A stretch of 64,000 bases of DNA from Anaerobiospirillum thomasii (GTDB lineage: Bacteria; Pseudomonadota; Gammaproteobacteria; Enterobacterales; Succinivibrionaceae). The stretch covers positions 161,001 through 225,000 of the forward strand of contig NZ_UAPU01000007.1 in NCBI RefSeq assembly GCF_900445255.1. Direction: 5' to 3'. The stretch's first letter is position 1. Each line of letters begins with the position of its first letter. Under the pieces are notes generated by a model, which was not told the DNA's origin, ran no database searches, and worked only from the letters and a program-made list of their open reading frames with translations. Positions 17,208-25,415 of this stretch are shown here, in pieces. A program made the position numbers and the translations under genes.

Positions 17208-17456
17208 GTGCCCTTCTTTTTTCACTGCCTGTGAGCATATACCTACAAAAGAGAGCCTGTGCTGTGTAGATTGTGTATTTTTGACTGGGCTTATATGGCA
17301 GTTGTAACCTCTTATACCTTTTAAAGCCTAAGGGCAGAGCGCCAAGTTTTTGGGGGATTTTGTTTTCTGACTATTTAGCAATTAGGTATCTTTAGTATAC
17401 AATATTAAAAAAAATTAAATACGAAAACTTTATAAAAACAATAAACCGAGTCTTCC

Positions 17457-18287
17457 ATGTCAGAAAAAGAAGTAAAAAGCTCAAAAAAGTCTCAGCCAAG
17501 CTGTCAGTCATTAGCCCGCGGTCTTAGAATTATTGATATTCTGGCCAGCTATCCAGATGGCTGCCCTCTTGCCAAGATCTCAGAGGAGGCTGGTCTTAAC
17601 AAAAGTACTGTACATCGTCTGCTGCAGGAGCTAATTAGCAATGAATATGTGCAAAACTGCATCAACCCTGGCAACTACAGACTTACAAGCAAGCTTTTAG
17701 TCATAGGGCATAATGTTGTATCATCAACTAATATCTACAATGTTATTACCCCTCATCTTGAGAGACTTAACTTCTGCTACTCACAGACAGTCAATTTCTC
17801 CATGCGTGACAATGATCATGCCATATTACTCTATAAGCTCAATCCATCAAGCTCTCTTTTAAAGACCAGAACCTCCATAGGTCAGTCCATGCCTTTATAC
17901 TGCACTGCCATGGGCAAGGTCTATCTGGCTTTTTCTGATGATGCCAGCATTGATGCCTATATCATCAATCATCAGCATCTTTTCAACAAGATTACAGAAA
18001 ATACCCTTGTAGATCCTGCAGCTTTAAAAAATGAAATTATAAATATAAGACAGTCGCTCATTGCCTTTGACAATGAGGAAAATGAACTTGGTATTTCCTG
18101 TATTGCAGCGCCAATCTTTGATCTGAACAATGAAAATATCTATGCCATTTCACTCTCGGCCACCACCAAGCGCCTTGAGTCTTTAGGCATTGACAAAGTT
18201 AAAGAGCATGTACTAAAAACAGCCGCCGCCATATCAAAGGATCTTGGCTGCGCCGACTATTTTAAAAACGCCAGATCAGCTGTATAA
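17457..18287 (+). CDS. yiaJ: IclR-family regulator (YiaJ/PlaR-like)
   Basis: Transcription factor of 276 residues. An N-terminal winged helix-turn-helix (residues ~18-80: SLARGLRIIDILA, then LAKISEEAGLNKSTVHRLLQ) is followed by an IclR effector domain with YCTAMGKVYLAF and ELGISCIAAPIFD. It lies next to, and convergent with, the diketogulonate operon. E. coli YiaJ represses its yiaK-sgbE operon from an adjacent position, so this is most likely the local regulator. Target sites probably lie in the divergent region 22.0-22.6 kb. The symbol is by context; the family assignment is firm. Confidence 0.85.
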   Translation: MSEKEVKSSKKSQPSCQSLARGLRIIDILASYPDGCPLAKISEEAGLNKSTVHRLLQELISNEYVQNCINPGNYRLTSKLLVIGHNVVSSTNIYNVITPHLERLNFCYSQTVNFSMRDNDHAILLYKLNPSSSLLKTRTSIGQSMPLYCTAMGKVYLAFSDDASIDAYIINHQHLFNKITENTLVDPAALKNEIINIRQSLIAFDNEENELGISCIAAPIFDLNNENIYAISLSATTKRLESLGIDKVKEHVLKTAAAISKDLGCADYFKNARSAV

Positions 18288-18310
18288 AAAAGGCAGAGTT
18301 TAACTCTGCC
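18286..18310 (-). terminator. Terminator of the minus-strand diketogulonate operon
   Basis: A GGCAGAGT/ACTCTGCC stem (18292-18310) with a 3-nt loop is followed by T residues on the minus strand. It overlaps the stop codon of the convergent IclR gene. Confidence 0.75.
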
Positions 18311-18344
18311 CCTGACTAGTCCCTATACAGACTATAGTGAAGAT

Positions 18345-18998
18345 TTAAGCTTTAAAATACTCTCTAAACTTCTCTTTAAATTCGTTGCAGGCCTGCAGAG
18401 GATCTGCTGCTGTGGCAATGGAGCGACCTGCAATAAAGGCCTTGACATTGATATCTTTAAACAGATGAATATCCTGAGGTTTGATGCCGCCTGTGACGCT
18501 AAGCTCAATACCTAAATCAGATAATCTCTTCATTTTGTCAAGATCTTCACTGCTCCATGAGACGCCTGATTTTTCAGCATCACGGCCACGGTGATATATA
18601 GCCTGACGTATGCCATTATCAAGCCACTGCCTGGCATCATCAAAGGTCCATGCGCCAAAGAGCTCAATCTGAATCTCACCGCCGTTGTCATCAGCCACCT
18701 GTCTTGCTGCCACCATGGTGGCAATAGGAGCGGCACAGATTACAGTCATATAGCTTGCGCCGGCACCAAAGGCCTTGCGGGCAAGCACATCGCCGGCATC
18801 TGCAACCTTTAAATCACAGACTATGATTTTATCCTTATACAGTGAGCGCAGAAGACTTACTGTCCTTACACCCTCTGATACACATAAAATGGTACCGGCC
18901 TCGATAATATCCACGCCATCGGCCACAGCCTTGGCTGTAGACAGAGCATTTTCTAAAACTGTATCATCAAGGGCAATCTGCAGTAATGGTAAAGCCAT
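18345..18998 (-). CDS. sgbH: 3-keto-L-gulonate-6-phosphate decarboxylase (SgbH/UlaD)
   Basis: Converts 3-keto-L-gulonate-6-P to L-xylulose-5-P and CO2. The 217-residue protein belongs to the OMP-decarboxylase suprafamily, with the DxKxxD metal/active-site motif as CDLKVADAG (~residues 61-69), the EAGTILCVSEG segment near residue 33 and the phosphate-binding VTGGIKPQDI and AFIAGRSI loops. GGAGAT precedes the start. It is last in the operon yiaK-yiaL-lyxK-sgbH, and its product is the substrate of the UlaE-type epimerase at 3.6 kb. Confidence 0.93.
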   Translation of the reverse strand: MALPLLQIALDDTVLENALSTAKAVADGVDIIEAGTILCVSEGVRTVSLLRSLYKDKIIVCDLKVADAGDVLARKAFGAGASYMTVICAAPIATMVAARQVADDNGGEIQIELFGAWTFDDARQWLDNGIRQAIYHRGRDAEKSGVSWSSEDLDKMKRLSDLGIELSVTGGIKPQDIHLFKDINVKAFIAGRSIATAADPLQACNEFKEKFREYFKA

Positions 18999-19013
18999 AT
19001 TATTTATCTCCGT

Positions 19014-20507
19014 TTATTTTTGCAAAGCGTTGACTTTGACATGATAGTCAGACAGAGCCTGTGTCAAAAGTGTATATTTTTCATATTTTTGTGCATAGTA
19101 GTCAAAACGTGAGCTATCTGGTGTCACTATGTCATTGGTAACATTTAAAGCCATAATAGCCTCATGCACGCTCTTATAGACTCCAAGGCCTACCATAGCT
19201 GTAATGGCAGCGCCAAGACAGCCTGTCTCTTTGAGCCTTGGAATATAGATCTCCTTGCCTGCTGCATCAGAGAGCATCTGCATCCATACAGGAGAATGGG
19301 TAGGACCACCTGTGACAATAAGTTTTTGCACATCTTTAAATTTGCGCATTATGGATTTTATATGCTTGATGTGCGAAAAGACTACACCCTCAAAGGCGGC
19401 ACTAAACAGATGGGCATTAGTATGATAGCTTTGCAGACCATAAAAACCTGCTGTATTGTCAAGTGAGACATTAGAGCCATATAAAAACGGCATGAAAAAG
19501 ACATCATGCTTCTCATGGGCAACCTGCTCTACCATGGAATTTATGACATTAAAGTCACTTATATTCAGGGCATTGCAGATCCACTCAAGATTGCCAGATG
19601 AGGTAGGACTTGCCTCATGGACAATAAAGCTGTCCTTGCTGCAGTGTCTGCCATAGACAAAAAGATCCTCATCATCTGTAATCTTATGGGTAAAGCCTGT
19701 AGCCACAGCCCAGGTACCCATGGAGATATTAAGCGCACTTTCATCTTTTAAGCCTGCGCAGATGGCAACAGAGACCACATCAAAAAGACCGCCAACTACA
19801 GCTGTACCCTCGCTAAGTCCTGTAAGGGCGGCCGCCTCCTTTGTCACCTGACCGCAGATCTGAGTTGACTCTACAATATCAGGCAGCTTGTCATAAGCCT
19901 CCTCAATGCCTAGCTCTGTGCACAGATCCCTGTCATAACGACTTTGCATAATATTGTACAGATTAGATTCAGAGATATTTGTTACCTCACAGTTGCGTGT
20001 ACCTGTAAGACAAAAGCGCAGATAGTCATGCGACATTAGAATATCGCTTATACTCTCATAGCTTTTTAAATCATGCTCCTTAAGATAGCGCAGTATTGTA
20101 GCAGGATGTCCTGTCCACAAGGCCTGACGGGTCTTAGGATAGATTTTCTCTCTGACTTTATCCTTTTCAAAGATTTTTACAATATTCAGCGATCTCTTAT
20201 CAGCAGAGAGAATACCTCCGCATGGGGCGGCATTGCCCTGTTTATCAATACCAAACAGACCCTTGCCTTGAGCTGAAATACCAATACCCTTGATATCAGC
20301 ACTGTCAACACCTGACTTGGCAATGGCTCCTCTTATGGTGTTAAAACACTGCTCTTTAAGCCTCTGCATGTCTCTTTGGGCATAGCCTGGCTTTGGATTT
20401 ATTATCTCAAGTGTTTCACGGGCTGAACCCAACTCACGCATTGACTCATCATATACTGCTGACTTGATGGCTGTACCGCCACAGTCTATACCTAAAAAGT
20501 AGGCCAT
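19014..20507 (-). CDS. lyxK: L-xylulose/3-keto-L-gulonate kinase (LyxK)
   Basis: FGGY kinase of 497 residues, close to E. coli LyxK (498). GISAQGKGLFGID, WTGHPATILRYLKEH, SHDYLRFCLTG, NISESNLYN, VVGGLFDVVSVA, FIVHEASPTSSGNLEW, FLYGSN and VTGGPTHSPVWMQML follow the LyxK sequence closely. AGGACA precedes the ATG by about 8 nt. In the E. coli yia pathway this enzyme phosphorylates 3-keto-L-gulonate and L-xylulose. Its position just upstream of sgbH is consistent with that role. Confidence 0.92.
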   Translation of the reverse strand: MAYFLGIDCGGTAIKSAVYDESMRELGSARETLEIINPKPGYAQRDMQRLKEQCFNTIRGAIAKSGVDSADIKGIGISAQGKGLFGIDKQGNAAPCGGILSADKRSLNIVKIFEKDKVREKIYPKTRQALWTGHPATILRYLKEHDLKSYESISDILMSHDYLRFCLTGTRNCEVTNISESNLYNIMQSRYDRDLCTELGIEEAYDKLPDIVESTQICGQVTKEAAALTGLSEGTAVVGGLFDVVSVAICAGLKDESALNISMGTWAVATGFTHKITDDEDLFVYGRHCSKDSFIVHEASPTSSGNLEWICNALNISDFNVINSMVEQVAHEKHDVFFMPFLYGSNVSLDNTAGFYGLQSYHTNAHLFSAAFEGVVFSHIKHIKSIMRKFKDVQKLIVTGGPTHSPVWMQMLSDAAGKEIYIPRLKETGCLGAAITAMVGLGVYKSVHEAIMALNVTNDIVTPDSSRFDYYAQKYEKYTLLTQALSDYHVKVNALQK

Positions 20508-20528
20508 GAAAGCTGTCCTCTTAGCACG

Positions 20529-21008
20529 CTATATAAAGTTTAAAAGATTTATATCCACTTTTACCACAACCTTGCGTATATCCAAAGGCACATTTTCCTC
20601 AAAGTTGATGCCAGGACGGTGAATATCATATGGAAAAAACATGGCATAGCTGCCAGGTGTCATCTCTATAATACCTTCATGCTCAACACTCTGATAGAAA
20701 ATAATATCCCGTGCTGGCAGATGTGACTTTAAAGGTTGTGCTGTGCCAAGATCGGGAGCAAAACCAATTTTCTCACGACCTGAGGCTAAATACTGTATAT
20801 CTATATAGCGCCTATGTGACTCAAGGGGGCAGAGATCCTTATCCTTTGTCTGCATATCAATAATCTGTGCATAAATCTCACGCCCAACAATCTCAACCTC
20901 TCCTGCATTTAACTTTAAAAGATCTGTATTTCTTAAAAAGTGCAGAGCCTTTTTTACAGGTGGAGGCAAAAAGGCGTCATCCTTATTGGCAATGTGTCCA
21001 TAAATCAT
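20529..21008 (-). CDS. yiaL: YhcH/YjgK/YiaL-family protein
   Basis: Small cytoplasmic cupin-like protein of 159 residues (DUF386 family). MIYGHIANKDD at the start, ESHRRYIDIQYLASG in the middle and FFPYDIHRPGI near the end are family hallmarks; the histidines probably bind a metal. In E. coli yiaL lies between yiaK and the TRAP genes. A family member (NanQ/YhcH) acts as a sugar anomerase, so a similar role on diketogulonate is plausible but unproven. It is 9 bp downstream of yiaK and 21 bp upstream of lyxK in the same operon. Confidence 0.88.
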   Translation of the reverse strand: MIYGHIANKDDAFLPPPVKKALHFLRNTDLLKLNAGEVEIVGREIYAQIIDMQTKDKDLCPLESHRRYIDIQYLASGREKIGFAPDLGTAQPLKSHLPARDIIFYQSVEHEGIIEMTPGSYAMFFPYDIHRPGINFEENVPLDIRKVVVKVDINLLNFI

Positions 21009-21017
21009 AGCTGTATC

Positions 21018-22007
21018 CTAAAGGGTGAGTATATTCTTATAAATGTCCTCATTAACCTCAATGCCCTGCTCTATTGATTTTTGATAGCGGCTCTCAAGCA
21101 GATGACCTGGAATATGGGCAGGATGATCCTCACAGCGTGCTGCAGCCTCAAGTACATAATCACAGATGCCTGCAAATTTCTGCTGCATTGTATTGGCATC
21201 AGCTACAGGTTTTATGGCCATAAAGATCTGGGTTACACCCTTTTCACAGCCCTGCTCTGTAACTTCTCTGACACTAAGACCTCCAGAGAGGGCCACACCT
21301 ATCATATCAAGCACAATAGACAGACCTGAACCTTTCCAGTAGCCCATTGGCAGAATCTGTTTGTTTTTCTGCAGTGTGGCAGGGTCACGGGTGTAATTAC
21401 CCTTATCATCAAAGCCGCCGTCAATAGGCAGCTGCTCATTGCGCAGTGCATAATTCTGCAGCTGTCCGTAGGAGAACATTGACATTGAAAAATCAACCAT
21501 AGTCACAGGATCAGATGGTACAGCTATAATAAGTGGATTGGTTCCTATACAGCATTCCTTGGTACCCCAGGCGGGCATTACAGCAATTGAATTGGTAAAG
21601 CACATTCCAATATAGCCATTTTTAGCTGCCATATAGCCAAGTGATCCGCCACGCATCCAGTGACTGGTATTGCGCAGAGCTACAATGCCCACACCGTCAT
21701 CTTTAGCTATATCCATGGCTCTTTGCATCATACGTCTTGCTGTAATATTGCCAATACCCCTGTGGCCGTTGTAAACCTCAATACAGCCCATCTGCTTTTC
21801 AAGTTCAGGATTGACTTTGTTTACAACCTCCCCTTTATCCATCTGCAAGATAAAGACGCTGTAGCGGTTGATACCATGAGAGAGCACACCATAGGCTGTG
21901 GTATCTGCAAATTCAGTGGCACACTCAAGCGCCAGTGTAGGATCTACATTTCTTTTTAAAAGGGGATTTAAAAAAGCCTGTTTTAATTCTTCATAGGTAA
22001 CGCGCAT
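21018..22007 (-). CDS. yiaK: 2,3-diketo-L-gulonate reductase (YiaK)
   Basis: NAD(P)H-dependent reductase of the Ldh2/malate-lactate dehydrogenase-2 family, 329 residues. It reduces 2,3-diketo-L-gulonate to 3-keto-L-gulonate. It follows E. coli YiaK closely: start MRVTYEELKQAF, GVLSHGINR, VALRNTSHWMRGGS, CFTNSIAVMPAWGTKEC, MVDFSMSMFSYGQL and ILPMGYWKGSGLSIVLD. GAGGT precedes the ATG. It is first gene of the minus-strand operon and diverges from a second, less similar paralogue at 22.6 kb. Confidence 0.92.
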   Translation of the reverse strand: MRVTYEELKQAFLNPLLKRNVDPTLALECATEFADTTAYGVLSHGINRYSVFILQMDKGEVVNKVNPELEKQMGCIEVYNGHRGIGNITARRMMQRAMDIAKDDGVGIVALRNTSHWMRGGSLGYMAAKNGYIGMCFTNSIAVMPAWGTKECCIGTNPLIIAVPSDPVTMVDFSMSMFSYGQLQNYALRNEQLPIDGGFDDKGNYTRDPATLQKNKQILPMGYWKGSGLSIVLDMIGVALSGGLSVREVTEQGCEKGVTQIFMAIKPVADANTMQQKFAGICDYVLEAAARCEDHPAHIPGHLLESRYQKSIEQGIEVNEDIYKNILTL

Positions 22008-22132
22008 ACATACCTCACACCGCTAAAAATTTCATTCTATAAAATTATATTTTAATATTTAAAAAATTCATACTCAAGAGTACATTTTTTTTAAGCCTCT
22101 CACAAAAATAGCTTTAAGGCGCGTATACATGG

Positions 22133-22189
22133 CACTTGCAGCCACTATCACCACTTGGATCCTAACATCTGTAATCTTAGCTGCAAGTG
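22133..22189. repeat. Long-range inverted repeat
   Basis: CACTTGCAGC (22133-22142) and GCTGCAAGTG (22180-22189) are perfect complements 37 nt apart. GCCACT (22141) and AGTGGC (22186) offer an overlapping alternative pairing. It may be an RNA structure in the leader of the minus-strand operon or a relic of inserted DNA. Confidence 0.5.
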
Positions 22190-22457
22190 GCTTTAAAACA
22201 TCATTTGTAGACTGGTAATTGAAAATACACACCTTAAAAACAGCAGTGTTTTTTAAAAATAATTTCATAAAAACTCGTATATTTTTAATATCATGCCGCA
22301 TAAGAGTTAACAAAATGAATGATTCACATCACATTTTACACAATCTAATACACTAGGATCCCAATGCAAAAAACCAATATAACATATTGATTTATAAACA
22401 ATATATCCAAAACAAACAACACATTGAGTCATAAGTTTTATCACCCCCTCTTAAAAG

Positions 22458-22473
22458 TGTGATGTATATCGGA
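22458..22473. promoter_or_regulatory. Candidate CRP-binding site
   Basis: TGTGA-N6-TCGGA: the left half is perfect and the right half matches TCACA at three of five positions. It is centred about 150 bp before the plus-strand YiaK paralogue. Known CRP control of yia genes makes this plausible. Confidence 0.3.
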
Positions 22474-22524
22474 TTATGCTGGCGTCTATTGTTCTATCAT
22501 CTGTTTATAGACAAATTGTGATAC

Positions 22525-22573
22525 AGCGTTTAATTATAAAAATTTTTTATAGAATTTTATAATATGAAACGCT
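22525..22573. promoter_or_regulatory. Candidate operator: nested inverted repeats
   Basis: AGCGTTT (22525) and AAACGCT (22567) flank an inner ATTATAAAA/TTTTATAAT pair. The position, 40-90 bp before the start codon of the TRAP operon, suits an IclR-type or other regulator. No binding consensus is available to confirm it. Confidence 0.3.
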
Positions 22574-22614
22574 ATTTTATATATTAGTAAAATTAGCCGA
22601 ATGGAGAACTGTAT

Positions 22615-23631
22615 ATGGCACTTATACCTTTTGCACAGATGAAGGATACTATTAAAAAGGCATTTATCAATGTAGGTCTTTCAGAAGATGATGCCGAGCT
22701 GTGTGCCACCGTTCACACTCAATCAAGTGCAGATGGCGTTTATTCACATGGCCTCAACCGTGTTGAACGCTTTTGTAATTATGTTAAAGAAGGATATGTT
22801 GATGTCAAAGCCTGCGTTGATGTAGTCAAGGAAAATGGCTGTATCTGTATTTTAGACGGCAACCGCGGCATAGGTATCAAAAATGCCATAACAGCTGTCA
22901 ATAAGGCTATGGAACTTGCCTCAGCCCACGGCGTAGGCATTGTGGCTCTGCGCAATACCACCCACTGGATGCGCGGCGGTTCTTACGGTCTTATGGCTGC
23001 ACAAAAAGGTTATATGGCCATCTGCTTTACCAATACAGAATCCTGTATGCCAGCCTGGGGTGCTGTCAACAATCACCTTGGCAACAATCCTTTTGTTATA
23101 GCTCTGCCTCAGGGTGATGATGTCATGCTGCTTGATATGGCCATGTCACAGTACTCATATGGCAAACTTACTACTACCCGTCTTGCCGGTGAAAAACTTC
23201 CATATCCTGGCGGTTTTGATGAAAACGGTGTTCTGACAGATGATCCAGGTGCCATTGAAAAATCAATGCGTATTCTGCCAACAGGCATGTGGAAGGGCGC
23301 TGCTATGACCATTATGCTCGATGCTCTAGCTGCAGCTTTATCAGCAGGCTCATGCACCAAGGAGATTGATGAGATTAACCGCGGCAGCTGCACAGGCTGC
23401 TCACAGATTTTCATGGTCTTTGATCCAAAATCATTTGCAGGAGCCGAGATGACACAGCACATTACCAAGACTGTCTGTGACTATGTCAATGCCTCAGAGC
23501 CTGATGAGCATACCTCACTTGTATGCTATCCAGGTCAAAGATCACTTATGCGCCGTAAGAAGAATATGGCAGAAGGCATTCCAGCAGATGATGGTGTCTT
23601 TGCCGCTGTAAGCAAAATTGCAGGAGTTTAG
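22615..23631 (+). CDS. YiaK-like Ldh2-family oxidoreductase (paralogue)
   Basis: NAD(P)-dependent oxidoreductase of the malate/lactate dehydrogenase-2 family, 338 residues. It shares GVYSHGLNR, VALRNTTHWMRGGSYG, CFTNTESCMPAWGA and LPTGMWKGAAMTIMLDA with the YiaK at 21.0 kb but is clearly divergent elsewhere. It carries an extra Cys-rich stretch (GSCTGCSQIF). GGAGAA precedes the ATG. It starts the TRAP transporter operon, 2 bp before the DctQ gene, so it probably acts on the acid imported by that transporter. It could have a different substrate or cofactor direction from the first copy. Confidence 0.88.
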   Translation: MALIPFAQMKDTIKKAFINVGLSEDDAELCATVHTQSSADGVYSHGLNRVERFCNYVKEGYVDVKACVDVVKENGCICILDGNRGIGIKNAITAVNKAMELASAHGVGIVALRNTTHWMRGGSYGLMAAQKGYMAICFTNTESCMPAWGAVNNHLGNNPFVIALPQGDDVMLLDMAMSQYSYGKLTTTRLAGEKLPYPGGFDENGVLTDDPGAIEKSMRILPTGMWKGAAMTIMLDALAAALSAGSCTKEIDEINRGSCTGCSQIFMVFDPKSFAGAEMTQHITKTVCDYVNASEPDEHTSLVCYPGQRSLMRRKKNMAEGIPADDGVFAAVSKIAGV

Positions 23632-23633
23632 TT

Positions 23634-24104
23634 ATGCAAACCCTTGGACTTTTTACAAAAAGAGTACTTGAGGTAATGGTTGTTGCAATCATGTGCATTA
23701 TGTCGCTCATGGTTTTTGGCAATGTAGTGCTGCGCTACCTTGCCAATTCATCCATAACCTCCTCAGAGGAGCTCTCACGCTATCTTTTCGTGTGGCTTAC
23801 CTTCCTGGCATCTATTCTGGCCTACCATGAAAATCAGCACATCTGTGTCGATTTTCTGGTCAAAAAGCTAAATCAGTCCTCACAAAAACTGATTCGCCTT
23901 GTGGTCAATGCCTTTATCATACTGTGCAGCTGCTTTATCACCTACGGCAGCTACCTTCTGGTTGAAATTGGCGTAGATGAACTCTCACCGGTAACCATGA
24001 TCCCTATGAGCTATGTCTATATATCAGGTGTCATTGGTGGTGTAGGTCTTATCATTGTCTGTCTTTTAAAGACAGTGGCCGAATTTACAGCTGCGGAGGA
24101 ATAA
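23634..24104 (+). CDS. yiaM: TRAP transporter small permease (DctQ/YiaM)
   Basis: Small inner-membrane subunit of a tripartite ATP-independent importer, 156 residues with four predicted membrane segments. SSEELSRYLFVWLTFLAS is the characteristic DctQ motif between the first segments. It abuts the large permease gene. In E. coli YiaMNO imports 2,3-diketo-L-gulonate; the genomic context here is the same. Confidence 0.9.
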   Translation: MQTLGLFTKRVLEVMVVAIMCIMSLMVFGNVVLRYLANSSITSSEELSRYLFVWLTFLASILAYHENQHICVDFLVKKLNQSSQKLIRLVVNAFIILCSCFITYGSYLLVEIGVDELSPVTMIPMSYVYISGVIGGVGLIIVCLLKTVAEFTAAEE

Positions 24105-25385
24105 ATGACTTTACTTATATTTATAGGCGTTCTGCTCTTCTGTATTGTCATAGGTCTGCCAATTGCCTTCTCACTGCTGGTAACAGGCCTTGCCCTGATG
24201 GTACATCTTGACTTTGTTGACTCACAGATTCTGGCTCAGAACCTCATCAACGGTGCCAACAACTTCTCACTGCTTGCCATTCCATTCTTCGTGCTTGCAG
24301 GCGAGATTATGAATGAGGGCGGTCTGTCCAAGCGTATTATCGATCTGCCTATGAAGCTTGTAGGTCACTACACAGGCGGTCTTGGCTTTGTGGCTATTCT
24401 GGCTGCCATGATTATGGCTTCACTCTCAGGATCTGCTGTGGCAGATACTGCAGCTGTAGGTGCCATGCTCTTCCCTATGATGAAAAATGCAGGTTATTCC
24501 CAGGAAAGATCTGCAGGTCTTATAGCCTCAGGTGGTATTATTGCCCCAATCATTCCGCCATCAATTCCATTTATCATCTTTGGTGTGGCCTCAGGTGTTT
24601 CCATCTCCAAGCTGTTCCTGGCAGGTATTGCCCCTGGCATTATGATTGGCATTATGCTCTGCACCATATGGTACTTTATTGCCAAAGGCATGAATGCCCA
24701 GACTATGCCAAAGGCCAGCGGCAAAGAGATTGCCAAATCCTTTATCAGCTCCTTCTGGGCTTTAATGCTGCCTATTATTATCATCGGCGGTTTCCGTCTT
24801 GGCATCTTTACCCCAACTGAAGCTGGTGCCGTAGCTGCCTTCTATGCCCTGTTCATCTCACTGTTTGTCTACAGAGAGATGTCATTAAAGGCACTATACA
24901 AGGTAATTCTGGCCTCAGGTAAAACCACAGCTGTAGTGCTCTTTTTAGTAGCCGCAGCCCAGGTATCTGCCTGGCTTATGACTGTAGCCGAGCTGCCTGA
25001 CATGGTAACAGAGCTTTTAGCTCCATATATGGAAAATCAGACTCTGCTTATGGCCATTATCATGCTTATAGTTCTTATTGTCGGCATGGTTATGGATCTG
25101 ACACCAACAGTGCTCATTCTCTGTCCAGTTCTGATGCCTATTGTTTATGAATCAGGCATAGATCCTGTATACTTTGGTGTTATGTTCATCATCAACTGCT
25201 CAATTGGCCTTATCACCCCTCCTGTAGGTAATGTTCTCAACGTTATTGCAGGTGTGTCAAAGCTCTCCTTTGACAGAGCCGTTGTCGGTGTCTTCCCATA
25301 TATCATCGGTCTGTTTGCGATGCTGATAGTATTTCTATTCTTCCCACCGCTTATTACAGTACCGCTGCAGTGGATTTTAAATTAA
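24105..25385 (+). CDS. yiaN: TRAP transporter large permease (DctM/YiaN)
   Basis: Ion-coupled membrane subunit of 426 residues with about a dozen hydrophobic segments. Typical DctM motifs are present: PFFVLAGEIMNEGGLSKRI, SGSAVADTAAVG, IIPPSIPFIIFG, FTPTEAGAVAAFYAL and ITPPVGNVLNV. GAGGA lies before the ATG, which is directly after the small-permease stop. Confidence 0.93.
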   Translation: MTLLIFIGVLLFCIVIGLPIAFSLLVTGLALMVHLDFVDSQILAQNLINGANNFSLLAIPFFVLAGEIMNEGGLSKRIIDLPMKLVGHYTGGLGFVAILAAMIMASLSGSAVADTAAVGAMLFPMMKNAGYSQERSAGLIASGGIIAPIIPPSIPFIIFGVASGVSISKLFLAGIAPGIMIGIMLCTIWYFIAKGMNAQTMPKASGKEIAKSFISSFWALMLPIIIIGGFRLGIFTPTEAGAVAAFYALFISLFVYREMSLKALYKVILASGKTTAVVLFLVAAAQVSAWLMTVAELPDMVTELLAPYMENQTLLMAIIMLIVLIVGMVMDLTPTVLILCPVLMPIVYESGIDPVYFGVMFIINCSIGLITPPVGNVLNVIAGVSKLSFDRAVVGVFPYIIGLFAMLIVFLFFPPLITVPLQWILN

Positions 25386-25415
25386 TATCATACCCGTAAA
25401 CTGGAGATTGTAATT

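Larger units (their letters stand above)
22008..22614. other. Divergent intergenic region of the diketogulonate operons
   Basis: A 607-bp AT-rich gap between two divergent YiaK paralogues, unusually long for this window. It holds a long-range hairpin (22133-22189), a candidate CRP site (22458-22473) and spaced inverted repeats near the plus-strand start (22525-22573). No convincing protein-coding gene was found; a 79-codon minus-strand frame (22074-22313) has no ribosome binding site or recognisable domain. Confidence 0.5.

Noticed and set aside
22074..22313. 79-codon minus-strand frame in the long intergenic gap
   Set aside because: No ribosome binding site or recognisable domain; it crosses the inverted repeat. 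Could be a remnant but not supportable.
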